DNA of 64,000 nt from Candidula unifasciata (GCA_905116865.2 CAJHNH020000724.1:816772-880771), one strand, 5' to 3'. Positions 1 through 11,103 are shown, counted from the first letter of the stretch. Notes: generated by a model not told the origin, from the sequence alone. A program made the numbers and translations.

Positions 1-55
1 GACCACCGGGCCTATGGGCAAACGTTCTAACCGCTACTTAACCACGGCTCCCGTA
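1..55 (-). mobile_element. SINE-C fragment (tRNA-like head)
   Basis: Read on the minus strand this is the tRNA-related head of SINE-C, with an A-box-like block (TAGCGGTTAGA) matching the heads at 25500 and 44565. The rest of the copy is absent or lies outside the window. Confidence 0.55.
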
Positions 56-215
56 TATACATATATTAGAACAACAATTTCGCAACTTTTATTTTTATTA
101 CCGAACGCGACCCTATTTTATAGAATTTAAGTGGCCAGCGGCCGCATTCTTAAACAATGTGTTTTCTTGTAAGGTAAATGAAACCACATCGAAAATGGAA
201 TTTTAATTTAATATG

Positions 216-577
216 ATTTGATTTGATTTGATTTAAGAACCGGCGTCACAGCACTCGGGGCATTCCCAAAAGCGCTTCGTCCCCATCTTCAGCAGCCAGC
301 GAAGAGTTCCGATACTAATGGTGCCAGTAGCATTCTGATTAAACGTCCGTCTTGCCTTTCCTCTGAGCCTCTAGCATTTGCCAGAACCTCTCGTCATTCC
401 CCGCTGCATCTATCTCACCAGACTGTGGTGATCTATCTGCTCCTCCAAGCTGTACACGCTCTCCCACAAGGCACTAACCACGACTGCCTTATCATGTATC
501 AGTATTCCACCAAGTTGTGCAGAGCCAGCTAGTCTGTCAACCTGTTCATTTCCCAACACACCGGCGTTCACGATGAA
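216..577 (-). mobile_element. LINE 3' end: RNase H tail with (AAATC)n
   Basis: Read on the minus strand, the stretch from about 577 downward encodes NAGVLGNEQVDRLAGSAQ, the end of a LINE-type RNase H domain (the HxGxxGNExxDxLA signature). It continues through LWESVYSLEE to a cysteine motif near the end, WECPECC. Several stop codons and small frame breaks are present, so it is dead. The fragment ends at 216-235 in four ATTTG units, that is (CAAAT)n on the coding strand, as expected for the 3' terminus of a retrotransposed copy. The family is a Jockey/I-like LINE carrying RNase H. The exact clade is not assigned. Confidence 0.7.
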
Positions 578-675
578 AAAATCTAAACATTACTCTTTAC
601 CCGTGTCTACTCTGCACGTAGCATGACAGTCCTGATCTTCCTCGGCATGCTTTCTGAGTCAGTTACAATCACGAT

Positions 676-772
676 GTGTGTGTTTGTTTGTATGTGTGCG
701 TGTGTGTGGGTGGGTGGGTGAGTGAGTGTGAGTGTGTGTGTGTGTATGTGTGTGTTGTGTGTGTGTCGTGTT
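676..772. repeat. (GT)n-rich microsatellite
   Basis: Alternating G/T with GTGA and GTGC interruptions. The open frame through it is a low-complexity translation (Cys/Val). Confidence 0.9.
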
Positions 773-936
773 CTCTTACCAGCGGAAAGCTGCAGCGGCC
801 GCCTTCACCTCCATTATTAACTTACAAAATTGTCAATGTGAAACTGTTATCTAGCAGCGCCATCATTCCACAAAGAAATCTCTGCAAGACATAAATAAGG
901 GCGGGACTTTTCTAGCACAACACTGCTGGACGACTC

Positions 937-1132
937 AACAGAAAACCCTTCGCACCAACTAACTGTAAGTCAGTATTGAATGAAGGGGAACCTGTGTAAG
1001 AACAGAAAACCCCTCGCACCAACAAACTGTAAGTCAGTATTGAATGAAGGGGAACCTGTGTAAGAACAGAAAACCCCTGGCACCAACTAACTGTAAGTCA
1101 GTATTGAATGAAGGGGAACCTGTGTAAGAACA
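937..1132. repeat. Tandem repeat, 64-bp unit x3
   Basis: Three nearly identical 64-bp units start at 937, 1001 and 1065 (AACAGAAAACCC... to ...CCTGTGTAAG). They differ by single substitutions and are followed by a partial fourth start. No coding potential was seen. Confidence 0.95.
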
Positions 1133-1189
1133 GCAAGATTACAAATGTTGGGTTTTTTTTTTTTCCAATGTTTAGAATAGAAAATACGG

Positions 1190-1598
1190 CTATCTCCCGA
1201 ATAACGAGCACATATTACGGCAGCCGCAAAAACACCCTAACAGGGCCTCAGTCATATGTTAATTGCGCACTTCTGGCGACTTAATGTGCGGACTACAGGC
1301 GACTACCGCCACCGCTGAGAGTATCCCAAACGCCGCTCACACCGCGTGGATTGGATCTAAACTAAATGGCTGGAACTTACGAGCAGCAGCTTCCGCATCT
1401 CCTGCAGCTTTGCTAGTGAGTCCCAGCCATCTAGTTTAGCCCCAATCCACGCGGCGTGAGCGGCGTAGGGGATACTCTCGGTGGTGGCGGTAGTCGCCGA
1501 TAGTCCGCAAATTAAGTCGCCGGAAGTTCGCAGTTTACATGTGACTGAGTGAGGCCTTGGTTTGGCCGTCATAATATGTGCCCGTATTCGGAGGATAG
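1190..1598. mobile_element. Long inverted repeat / foldback element
   Basis: The left arm (about 1190-1370) and the right arm (about 1425-1598) are reverse complements over most of their length. Examples are GACTACCGCCACC at 1299 against GGTGGCGGTAGTC near 1482, and CCGCGTGGATTGG at 1341 against CCAATCCACGCGG near 1442. The loop is only about 50 bp. The arms have small indels and substitutions, so this is an old foldback or palindromic MITE. No target-site duplication was identified. The antisense open frame here is a shadow of the right arm. Confidence 0.85.
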
Positions 1599-1998
1599 TC
1601 GAATATACAAATATTTGTATTTTTAGTCTAATAACAATGGAATTCTAATCAAACACAATGTGTTTTAAATCTTTCGGACACTCCGTGTATGTCTGTGTGC
1701 GAGCGCGAGCGTTTAAAATTCTGAGAAAAAGACTAGATCCCTTCGCAAGCCCGAACAACAAAGGAAGCCCAGAGTGTTACCTATTTTCTTTCAGTCTACC
1801 TATACAGAAAACACAGGTTTGCCATTGAGAAAACAGAAAATAGTAACTGCCTGCGGGTCATACAGTCTCCGTGTAACCTACTTTAACAAACAGTAGGATC
1901 TAGTAAGTGGGTGAAGGTGGAGCTCTGGGTGGTGGATGAGAAATCGAAAGGTTTTCTTGTACATGTAAGGGGCGGTTATTGTGGAGGAGAAATTTGAT
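1599..1998. other. Unassigned, no gene seen
   Basis: Mixed-composition DNA with no recognisable gene or repeat family. Confidence 0.5.
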
Positions 1999-2014
1999 CT
2001 AAATCGATAAAAGA

Positions 2015-2520
<506 letters not shown>

Positions 2521-2860
2521 GCAATGAAAAAGATACATGGTATTAGTTATCCTCCTTTCCTGGTAAACAAAAATCTCCCGTCATTATCCCGCGACCCAGT
2601 AAACTTCTGGTTTTTGAAACAGAAACTGGCAGACGAAATGTTCCAGCCGATTGTGTCTGACCTCAGAATGACCTGTTCTTCCGCTTTCGGTTTCCAAGCT
2701 GCTGGCGTTAGGTAAACAAAAGAAAACCCGGCAGCCTGACGCAGTAAGTTTAAATTTAGACGACCGAAACTTATCTTAACATTTGAAAACTATACAGCCT
2801 GTTTTGACAGACTGTTCACTCATAAAGTATTGGTCGCATATACACCAGAAGAAAGTTAAG
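2521..2860. other. Unassigned, no gene seen
   Basis: No family recognised. A short frame from 2524 has no recognisable motif. An (ATC)n run at 2861-2889 follows. Confidence 0.45.
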
Positions 2861-2910
2861 ACATCATCATCATCATTATCATCATCATGCTTTTAAGGAC
2901 GGAGAGTAGT

Positions 2911-3235
2911 CTTATTCTTCTTTTTCTTCGCTTTCACCGGCTTTAAACTCTCGCGGAAAGTTCTTGTCGTTCGTCAACTTTTGAACTTCAGACCTGTTCC
3001 AGAAACGGAGTGTTGCGTGCATATCCGTTTGGCAGGTTTGACTCATTTGCATGCAGGCTGTTGGTTCCATGCCTCTCAGACAGATGTGCTCTGACTTCGA
3101 AAAACACACCATCTAGTCGACTCTTACGACAGGCCTTTGAGCAGACAGTAGGACTATTCTTGTTTTCCCCCACCATGAGACCCTGGAACCCCCTCGAAGA
3201 ACTAAGAGTAGTGAAGCTAGATTGTTGGTCTTGAC
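2911..3235 (-). mobile_element. Element D, near full length
   Basis: On the minus strand this reads from the head (AGACCCACTG-like, then a CGTAAGAGTCGACTA block) to GAACAACCAGAACTTTCC-like and CAGCTGGTGAA-like conserved blocks. It ends in a GAA-rich tail, seen as TTCTTC at 2915. Orientation is set by treating the GAA tract as a 3' tail. Short frames inside it are not genes. Confidence 0.75.
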
Positions 3236-4500
3236 TACATGTAATCTGTCTGACCTCAGCTAATGACAGTGACCGAATCAATCACCTTTCTGGAGACAGA
3301 CGTTTACCCGCGGATGCGTTCTCAGTGTCTCAGTTTTTAAAGGGTTAGGAAATTATAGGGAAGAGAAAAAGTTGGTAAGAAAAAACAAACAGTGTATGTA
3401 AGCTTTACAAAATCGATCACAACAAACAAACAAAGGACGTTGCGGCGATTAGCCTTCATCATAAAGAACAATACAGTACACATGTGTCTCAGTGAGTAGG
3501 CTCGGGGAGACAGTGATAAGATGACTGAAGACAGCGGTTGGAGTCTCTGCGGCGGTCGGGACAGGCAAAGATCAGTTTTATTTGTGTGCCAGACATGCAG
3601 TCTGACTGAGCCGTGAACGAACACAAAATATATGTAGAAAGACGGTGGCAGAAAAGACGCTGATACAAGCAAGTGGCTCTGCTAGAGTCTTTATCAGTTG
3701 ACAGGACCGGGGCTTTTTTTTTTCTAGCACTCTGCTATCATGCCTAAGCCCCAAGGGTTTTGGCGGCCTTGTAAGGAAACATTTTTGGAACACCTAATTG
3801 CAGAACGTTAATTCTTTGTACCAAGGAACACATCGTGCCTTCATAGGCTCCTATCTAGAAGCCCAATTAACGCAGGATGCATCGATTTTAGTCTTCACTG
3901 CCCCTTGAGCCTGTGATGCTGAACCCCATGGCACTCAAAAAGTTAAAGGGGTGGGGGAGACAATTAAATAGTTTTTTAGGGTGTAATATTTTGCAGGGGA
4001 TATAACTCATATCAGAATACCAGAAAGATCTGTATATATTCTCTATCGAGATAAGGTAATCTACTAATAAAATTGCACGTAATTATGGCTTATAATTTGC
4101 TACCAAATGAAATAGGCTTTTGACTTGTCCTCGCAGTTGTTAGAATAAATTAATAACTGTATGCAGTCAATACAGAAACACTCTGAAAAGCTTGCTGGAA
4201 TTGTTTTCTGGGTGCAAATGTGCTCGTCGAAGTCTTTCCTCCAATTACATCAGCGCCGATGTCCCATGTTCGACACGTGTTTTACACGACGACACAGCTT
4301 ACAACAATTGCAGAACATGTAGAACTGGCCCTAACCCACCCCCCCCCCCCCCTATCCACAGCATCAAACTAGATCACACGAGAGACTCTTTTCGAAGAAA
4401 GCAGTACAATGTGACACCCCTCTGGCCTAGATAAGACTGCGAAAATGTGTAGATGGGCCTAGAAACGGGAACAGGTCCGGTAAAGCTACTTCGAAGGGCT
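3236..4500. other. Unassigned intergenic stretch
   Basis: I see no family I can name. A poly-C run lies at about 4335-4351. The short frames (3337-3793 minus, 4192-4434 plus) show no motif and are interrupted by ordinary non-coding sequence. Confidence 0.45.
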
Positions 4501-4504
4501 TACT

Positions 4505-4630
4505 AAACGGCCAGCTCTCGGTACCACTGTCGAAACCAGCTCAAGACAAATCGTCCACAGCAGGGATCGAACCCGGGACCCGGCATTACGAAGCGCGTTC
4601 GCAACGCTCAAGCCACAGACGCCGACCAGT
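4505..4630 (-). mobile_element. SINE-A 5' half
   Basis: The minus strand carries the tRNA-like head (GTGGCTTGAGCG, then CCCGGGTTCGATCC, an excellent B box) and part of the body (GGTTTCGACAGTGG-like). It is truncated before the conserved CAGGGGCTGTT block. Confidence 0.75.
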
Positions 4631-4694
4631 CTCACAAGCTCCTGTGAATTTGGGAGCAGTCGATGTTTTTCATTCATACCATACCTAGGGTCTC

Positions 4695-4835
4695 TATGTG
4701 AGTCTATGTTTGCATTGTGTATGTGCGGTGTTGTATGTGTGCGAGTGCCTGATGCGTGTGAGTGAACCAGTGTATGTTAGTGTAACGTACGCGAGCGCAT
4801 GTGTATGTGTGAGTTTTTATATATGTGTGTTCTAT
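4695..4835. repeat. GT-rich simple sequence
   Basis: Degenerate TGTG/TATG-rich tract. The frame across it is low complexity. Confidence 0.7.
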
Positions 4836-4926
4836 TCAAGATATGATCAATATATGAACTTTCCTTACTGTTTTAAATAAGATAGTCAGAATATGGCGGA
4901 CAACACCACACAGTGGTTTCTAACCC

Positions 4927-5130
4927 CTCTTCTTCTTTTTCACGTTCAATGGCTGTAAATTCCAGCGGAAAGTTCTGGTTGTTTGTCCACCTCTGGACTT
5001 TAGTCTTGTTCCAGAACCTTATTTTTGCGTGCACATCCGTTTAACCGATCTGACATAACTGTGTGCAGATTTGTGTTTCCCTGCCTTTCAGTTGTGTGCA
5101 CTCCGACTTGCATTCTAAACCAGTTTATAT
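4927..5130 (-). mobile_element. Element D, partial
   Basis: It begins with the TTCTTCTTTTTCACG junction and keeps AAAGTTCTGGTTGTTTGTCC and the following D blocks (read here on the plus strand). The distal head is missing. Confidence 0.7.
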
Positions 5131-5206
5131 GTGTCACACTTTGTGACACAGGAGTAAGCTTGCTCGCCTTCACACATAATGTTTTAAAAGCAGCTCTAGT
5201 AAAACA

Positions 5207-5945
5207 GCTAGTTACTCGCTTAGTAATATACTGTTACAATGTGTTTTACTGGCCTAGTCATATACTAGTTACAGTTTGTATACTCGCTTATTCATATACT
5301 AGTTACAGTTTGTATACTCACTTATTCATATGCTGTTACAGTTTGTATACTCGCCAAATCATATACTGTTACGGTTTGTATACTCGCCTAGTCGTTTATT
5401 AGTTGCAGTTTGTATACTCGTCTAGTCACATACTGGTTACAGTTGTATACTCGTCTAATCATATATTGTTACAATTTGTATACTCAGCCTAGTCATATAC
5501 TAGTTACAGTTTGTATACTCGCCTAGTCATATACTAGGTACAGTTTTTATACTCGCCCAGTCATATACTAGTTACAGTTTGTATACTCACCTAGTCACAT
5601 ACTAGTTACAGTTTATATACTCGCCTAGTCATGTCGGCTCTGTGGCTAAGTCGATGCGAACGCTTCGCTTCGTAATGCCGGGATGCCAGGTTCGATCCCA
5701 GCTGCAGGCAATGCGCCTTGCGTTGGTTTAGACAGTGGTATCAAGAAAGCTGACCGTCCAGAAGCAATGGCAAACTACTGGATGTAAATTGCCTAGAAAA
5801 ACCACACAACAGCCAGGGGCTGTTAGGGTTGGTTCTGCAACGTCATGTAAAGGATACGCAACTAACTAACAGTCATATACTAGTTACAGTTTGTATACTC
5901 ACCTAGTAACATACTAGTTACAGTTTGTATACTCGCCTAATAGTC
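5207..5945. repeat. Minisatellite, about 35-bp unit, split by SINE-A
   Basis: About a dozen diverged units of the form TACTCGCCTAGTCATA followed by CTAGTTACAGTTTG run from 5207 to 5632, and two more lie at 5871-5945. The two parts belong to one array, interrupted by a SINE-A insertion. Confidence 0.9.
5633..5870 (+). mobile_element. SINE-A, full length, with target duplication
   Basis: This is a complete copy, about 238 bp. It has a tRNA-like head (TGGCTAAGTCGATGCG A box, GGTTCGATCCC B box), a body with GGTTTAGACAGTGG and CAGGGGCTGTTAGG blocks, and the end block ACGCAACTAACT. It is flanked by AGTCAT at 5627-5632 and 5871-5876, a target duplication made inside the minisatellite. Confidence 0.9.
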
Positions 5946-6032
5946 GACTCTTTGACAGGACAACCATACGTCCCGCTTTCACCCCGACAGTCGCTTTTTC
6001 TCAGTGTGTTTCGGTCGTTCCTTCGGCAAAAA

Positions 6033-6147
6033 AGCAAAGGATCATTTTCCACGCCTTCATATGTATAGGGCTAGACCTATATTTTGTATCCCAGTTGGCA
6101 CTCGCTGGGTGTTGTGATTAGCATTGCGCCGGCCGCTTTCACTTGTT
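6033..6147 (-). mobile_element. SINE-C 3' half
   Basis: The minus strand reads the SINE-C body and end: AAGTAAAAGCGGCC-like, GGCGTAATGCT-like, then ATATAGGTCTAGCCC and the terminal AAGGATCC-like end. The head is missing. Confidence 0.6.
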
Positions 6148-6362
6148 ATGACTGTCAAAACACTAGATTGCGTGAGTGAAGAAGGTCCTTTATATACTTT
6201 ACTGTATGTTTTCAATCAGAATATGTTCTTCCTCTATCAGTATAATATAATTAAACGCACATGTTGTCTTGTTAATTAAATTGTTAACGGTAGAAGTACA
6301 AACTGCTTATGAAAACAAAAACAATATATGGTCTTTGCTTATTGTCTTTTCAATTAAAAGTT

Positions 6363-6369
6363 TAATATA

Positions 6370-6441
<72 letters not shown>
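6363..6441. repeat. (TA)n microsatellite
   Basis: Nearly pure AT dinucleotide run, able to form a cruciform. A poly-C tract follows at 6532-6545. Confidence 0.95.
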
Positions 6442-6447
<6 letters not shown>

Positions 6448-7095
6448 CACGAGTGTGGGGGAAGGGGTGGGGGGTTAGCACAACAGATTATTACAAGAAC
6501 AAACGCACTCAGTTTCATAATTGCTTGACACCACCCCCCCCCCCACCCTAAAAAAACCACCTCCCTGAAGCTTCTCTACGCCCCCAAGGGGGCGCGCCAC
6601 CAAAGTTGATTCCCACTACTTTAGGCTGTTCAAACCCACACTTCCCCGAGTTCCCCCGAGACAACATCCTGTTTGAGATACGCTGGGTAAGGTAGGCCAA
6701 CCCTTACATACAACAGGAACATAAAGAAGTGCATTTAACCAAGTGCCGACAGTCCTTGACCTGGGCATGATCCCGGCTAAAACTGTCTGAATGTGTAGTG
6801 TCAGATCCTGGTATAGAGCACACGCCGTTAAGGGTCAGCGGATTTGATTTCAGCAGTTCAGCTATTGTTATCTGTTGCCGTGCACGTCTGGTTTGTGCGT
6901 ATGTTTGTGCTGGAAGAAATGTTGTGTGTGTTTGTGGTAAAAGTATACTTACTGCATAGACGTGATGTTTGTCGCAACGTTTTTAGCAGTGTTGTGCAGT
7001 AATGGCATTTCGGAGTCACTCACCCTGGTAACCAACCATTTGTGAAATGAGATGTTTGAGAACAAAACCAGAATAGATCGTGAGAAATGAAGACA
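6442..7095. other. Unassigned intergenic stretch
   Basis: G- and C-homopolymers lie near 6450-6545. No gene or named repeat was recognised. Confidence 0.45.
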
Positions 7096-7099
7096 CTAA

Positions 7100-7325
7100 A
7101 AAAAAAAAATTGGAACAATATCCACAATGAAACAGACTGAAATGGTTCGGCCACCAAATGAGAATGATTACAGGGATACCTGCAGAAAGCGCTTGTAATA
7201 TGACAGTTGTAAAACCTAGATGAAGAGGAATACGTAGAAGAACATAGATTGAAAGGGTCACCGAGCCTAAAAATTTACATTACAGCATTGACAAAAGAAG
7301 GCTAGAGATTTTTTGCGGAACATCG
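7100..7325 (+). mobile_element. LINE 3' stub (RT C-terminal region)
   Basis: The plus strand encodes a decayed LINE C-terminus: RLKWFGHQMRM (the WFGH motif found after the RT domain), then GIRRRT and HYSIDKRRLEIF. Stop codons interrupt it. It is a remnant of an RTE-like LINE. Confidence 0.65.
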
Positions 7326-7329
7326 AATT

Positions 7330-8085
7330 CATCCAGCGTGTCGTTAAAAATCGTTTCATGCGATGGCACGCGTCCCATGGTTTCCCCCCCCCCCCCCCCA
7401 AAGGGTCCACAGCAGTGCTTACGAAATTTGTGTGTGAATAGTACCAGATTTGTTTTTCTTCTGGGAAAAAGCGACCAATTCACCATAGAAAACACCCAAT
7501 TTTAAATTTTTAATTTAATATATGTTAAAACATCTTAAACACATACAAACACGCACATACACAGTTTATATGCGATCAGAATTCAAATTCTTTGTCCATT
7601 TTTATTTTTACTTTACCCGTTTTTCCATCTCATTTTGTTACCATGCTGCTTTGGCGGCTTCCAGATGGTGAAATTAATATCCTAGAGCAGTAAATCGGAA
7701 CTCATCAATCCATTTATTGTTAAAGTCTTCACAGAATAGCTATCTTTTATCTTAATATTGTTAAGCATGGAAAAAAGACTGGGGGGGGGGGGGTGGGATA
7801 AAGCACACCAAAACATCGGAAGTGATACCAAAAGTATAGTTTTTCGTATAGTTTTTCCAGTAAGGCGTTAAATAGTACCGGATTTGTGTGAAGGTGCCAC
7901 CTTCAGCAGCCCTGGTACCTAGGTGTTTGGTCATTGAGAACCACTGGTTACAAGATTTTCCTACAGTTCTTGTACGGGCCTCTATCTTTGCTACCGTGGT
8001 CCATTTGTTTAGCTGCTGGCACGACTCGCTACAACCAATGGTGCTTTGACTCGTATCTTATCCATAGGCAGTTTATCTGAGCTTT
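7330..8085. other. Unassigned intergenic stretch
   Basis: Poly-C at 7384-7399 and poly-G at 7780-7791. Nothing else was recognised. Confidence 0.45.
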
Positions 8086-8165
8086 TTCGCGGTGAAGTGG
8101 TTGGGGCTGTTGGCATTGTACTCTGGAGGTTTTAAGTTCGATTTGGGACTTTTTTTTTCGCGAAT
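8086..8165 (+). mobile_element. tRNA-like SINE head (type E)
   Basis: A block resembling a tRNA promoter (GGTGAAGTGGTTGGGGCTG, then AAGTTCGATTTGGG as a B box) is followed by a T run. Only the head is recognisable. Confidence 0.4.
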
Positions 8166-8449
8166 GCATGTGTTTTTGAGATCATCAATATCATCATCAC
8201 AAACCACTTCTGGCGTGGGCAGGAATAACCGAAGATCCATTACACACTGACTGACTGGCACTGGCTGTGTTGTCATGTTGAGAAGGCATAAAGTCTCTCT
8301 AACGTTGTCGATCCTTATTTTCATGGCCGAGCTCTTGATCTGGGAGCTGATAGTCTGAAATGTAGTGCCTGTTATGGTATGTGAGGTTGCTGCATTTTAA
8401 GGAGATGGCCAAAACATGTGATCTTCACTGTTTTTTTTTTTTATGACTT

Positions 8450-8545
8450 TAAGATCTCCGACAATAATTGCTGGAGCTGTGGAGTTCGTTAATTGGGTAA
8501 AGTCCGAAGTCGGGGTTTCAATCCCCACCCCACCCCAAAACCAAT
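8450..8545 (+). mobile_element. tRNA-like SINE head (type E)
   Basis: A-box-like GTTCGTTAATTGGGTAAAG is followed by GGGGTTTCAATCCCCACC as a B box. This is a probable SINE head, since no complete cloverleaf or anticodon arm is evident. Confidence 0.4.
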
Positions 8546-9330
8546 CCCACCCCCGTGTGTCTACCATAATGTGGTGCTCTGAAACTCAGACGGGGAATTC
8601 TTGCAGTTACTACGAGATATTCCGGATGAAACTGACTCAGAAACTAACAGTCAAGAAAGAAAGCGCAGGAGAAACAACATCCGAAAAAGCCACGATCAAG
8701 ATAACCCTGAATGACACGTATCCACCCACCACTAGGAGTCCCATCCTCAACTGTACTAGGCATGCATATCCTGTGTCCTTGTTTGGCTTGTTGAAGTGAT
8801 CACCACACCACCACCACCACCACGTGTTTGTAGGTCGACCGGAAAGCACTGGCAATATGTTACCTATATTTCGTCAGCCATTTTTCGTGCGGCCCATGTT
8901 GGCCGACTGAGTGTGGCTCTTACGTGTAGCGGACACGGCCATTATACGTGGAACTGTAACGAACGCTCTACGTTGAGCTATAACAGGATAAAAATACAGA
9001 AGTAAATCTGGCGTTCGGTATATTTTATGATGTAAGACGTGTACAACATACATCACCTAACCCTTGACCTTTTAGGGTCGTGGAAGTGTATCGATGTTAG
9101 CACTTGCACACCAGACCTGCCATCTTTCTGTGTCTCCTGCTTGTTGAGCAAGTGTATAGTAATTTAGTCCTGTTTATTTCTTGATTTTTTCAATCCAGGT
9201 CCTTCTTTGCCACTCTTTTTTTCTACTACCCCCCTTCCAAAGTCTCAAAGACGTATATATCTTTGTGTTAAATACGGTTTTTTCGCTGAGAAATGAGACC
9301 TGAACCGAAAATACGTCCTATCTGATTTTG
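8546..9330. other. Unassigned intergenic stretch
   Basis: The short frames 8443-8799 (plus) and 8637-9056 (minus) carry no recognisable motif. A short (CCA)n run lies at 8809-8823. Confidence 0.45.
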
Positions 9331-9339
9331 CATATTGCT

Positions 9340-9460
9340 CGTAATATCAGCAGGGGTTTCTTTTCTTTTAGTTCACCCCATCTCGGGGATTCTGAGATTT
9401 CTTTGGGAATTCCCGAGAAAGTCCAATATGATAGGGGAAGGGTTAGAGTTATTGTTTTAT
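9340..9460 (+). repeat. Element H, left copy
   Basis: A block containing CACCCCATCTCGGGGATTC, GAGATTTC and GGGAATTCCC is matched in inverted orientation at 9690-9800 and again at 30195-30310. Confidence 0.65.
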
Positions 9461-9477
9461 TGGGTTTTTTTTTTTTT

Positions 9478-9688
9478 AACGTATCCAGCAACCATGAGTT
9501 GTAAACCCTTTGGCTCGGTACTATGGATATCGCAACCCTTCGGCATTGATTCCATTATAGGTACCGTTAATCTGGGAGAAATGTGGCTTTTCTGCCTACC
9601 CCTGGGAGTGAACCCGGACCACAAGGAGTTCGTCACCCGACCGCCGCGAAAGTCAGGTTTAACCAACTGAGCTAGAGAGTGTAACACC
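9478..9688 (-). mobile_element. SINE-B, full length
   Basis: The minus strand begins with the tRNA-like head (CTCAGTTGGTTAAACC A box; GGGTTCACTCCC B box). It runs through AGAAAAGCCACATTTCTCCC and GATATCCATAGTAC to CTCATGGTTGCTGGATA. The plus-strand frame 9335-9670 is antisense to it and is not a gene. Confidence 0.85.
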
Positions 9689-9689
9689 C

Positions 9690-9800
9690 TATACTATTGG
9701 GATCTTAATGGGAATTCCCTATGCAATCTCGAAGTCTCCGAAATAGGGTGGAAAGGGGGGGGGGGAAATAACCACTAGCCCTACCCTAAATGAAAGTCCT
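9690..9800 (-). repeat. Element H, right copy (inverted)
   Basis: The reverse complement carries TCGGAGACTTCGAGATTGC and GGGAATTCCC, aligning with 9340-9460. SINE-B lies between the two inverted copies. Confidence 0.65.
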
Positions 9801-9885
9801 TCTTAAGATCGTCAGCCAATTGGGTGGATTTCACCCGTGCATTGGAACCCTTGACGGACGTTCAGAATTATAAAGTTCCCTGTGT

Positions 9886-10142
9886 GGGTTACGGGTCCCA
9901 TTGTGGGGTGGGGGGGGGGGCAAGAATAGACCCACTGCCTACCCAAAAGCATAAGAATCGACTAGGTGGGAGCTTCCTTCAAGGTCGGAGTGCATGTGCA
10001 AGAAACCAACTAAATGGATACACATGATGTAAAACGGACGTGCACGCGACGCTTAGGTTTATGGAAAAGGACTAGAGTCAAAAAGTAGATGAATAAACAG
10101 AGCTTTCGACCAGAGTATAGAGCAGGTGAATGCGAAGAAGAA
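9886..10142 (+). mobile_element. Element D, near full length
   Basis: It starts with GTGTGGGTTACGGGTCCC and the ACCCACTGCCTACCC block. It passes through ACGTGCACGCGACGC and ends with CAGGTGAATGCGAAGAAGAAG, so the GAA tail is on the plus strand. A poly-G tract (9907-9919) interrupts it. Confidence 0.75.
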
Positions 10143-10249
10143 GGGATACTGTCGTTTTATTTTAACTCTCTCAGGCACTAACCTTTAAAGCTTCGGGGTT
10201 TAACTCCTTGGAAAATAAAATAAACGAAAACTGCAATACTGCCTGTACT

Positions 10250-10445
10250 TACCACTTGTGCGGTGTTGGCAGCGGAGTCTTTGAGTCAGAGGATCCAGGG
10301 CCGCATGGCCAGTACTGTCGCCACGGACCGTGCAGGTTAGGATTTGAATTTTTGCCACCAGCAGAAAAGAAAATTCCACAAACTCACCGAGGATTCGAAC
10401 CTGGTTCTCACATATGAGGGCCCAGCTTTCTCAACCATTTGACCA
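10250..10445 (-). mobile_element. tRNA-derived SINE (type E)
   Basis: The minus strand has a strong tRNA-like head at 10445-10375: GGCTGGTCAAATGGTTGAG (A box) and CCAGGTTCGAATCCTC (B box). A body extends to about 10250. The anticodon stem is poorly formed, so this is a SINE and not a tRNA gene. Confidence 0.6.
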
Positions 10446-10519
10446 GCCATTCCTCTTGGTGGAAACGGTGGTGGTGGTACTTTGCCGGGTTAAAAAAAAT
10501 CGTCACGTTCAAATAGCAT

Positions 10520-10580
10520 CCCAGAGGGGTGATCTGTAGGTTATAATTGTGACTAGGTAATGTGCGCTATATAAAATGGC
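10520..10580 (+). mobile_element. SINE-like 3' tail motif
   Basis: Contains AATGTGCGCTATATAAAA, which resembles the GCGCTATATAAA-type 3' ends of many animal SINEs. Only the tail is seen. Confidence 0.35.
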
Positions 10581-10857
10581 TATTAGCATTGCACGCCACT
10601 AAGAGCCCCGAATAAGGCCCCTGCTGTGTTGACGAGATCAGTGTAGAGAGAACCAAATACTGTTCCGACCCGCGACGAAGTCGTCTAACGGCGAACCAGC
10701 TGGCGACGCGGTCGCCCCATCAGCGTTCCTCTTACTGGGAGAAGAATATAAATGAACAACCTTGACGTAGAAATTGCCTCGTAAAATCGCAATTAGCCAA
10801 CAAATATCGGGGCAAGTTTAAAAGCAGTGTTCTTCCACCTATGTTGAGAAAAAAAAA

Positions 10858-11103
10858 GTAAAGGACCCTTTTCCTAGCCTTTAGGCATATAGGGCTAGAC
10901 CTATATTTTTTAGACCAGTCGGCACAAGATGGCTGGTCAGCATCACGCCGGGCGCCTTTACTTCCCAGGACTGCATCTGGTACCCACTCAAGGCGGGGTC
11001 TACCTGGGAGCGAGGGTCATTTTTGAAAAAAGTCCTGGGAGCGAACCCATGACCTTTCCATCCGCAGGCGAGCGTCTAACCGCTACACCACGACGACTCC
11101 CTC
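10858..11103 (-). mobile_element. SINE-C, full length
   Basis: A complete copy on the minus strand. It has the head GGTGTAGCGGTTAGACGC and a diverged B box, then CCCAGGTAGACCCCGCC-like, the AAGTAAAGGCGCCCGG block, ATATAGGTCTAGCCCTATA and GGGTCCTTTAC at the end. The plus-strand frame inside is its shadow. Confidence 0.85.

Noticed and set aside
4695..4835. Cys/Val-rich frame resembling a small secreted peptide
   Set aside because: GT-rich simple sequence and no convincing signal peptide.
9335..9670. 111-residue plus-strand frame
   Set aside because: Antisense to SINE-B and element H. No protein motif.
10370..10445. Possible tRNA gene on the minus strand
   Set aside because: Good promoter boxes, but poor acceptor/anticodon stems and a SINE-like body follow.
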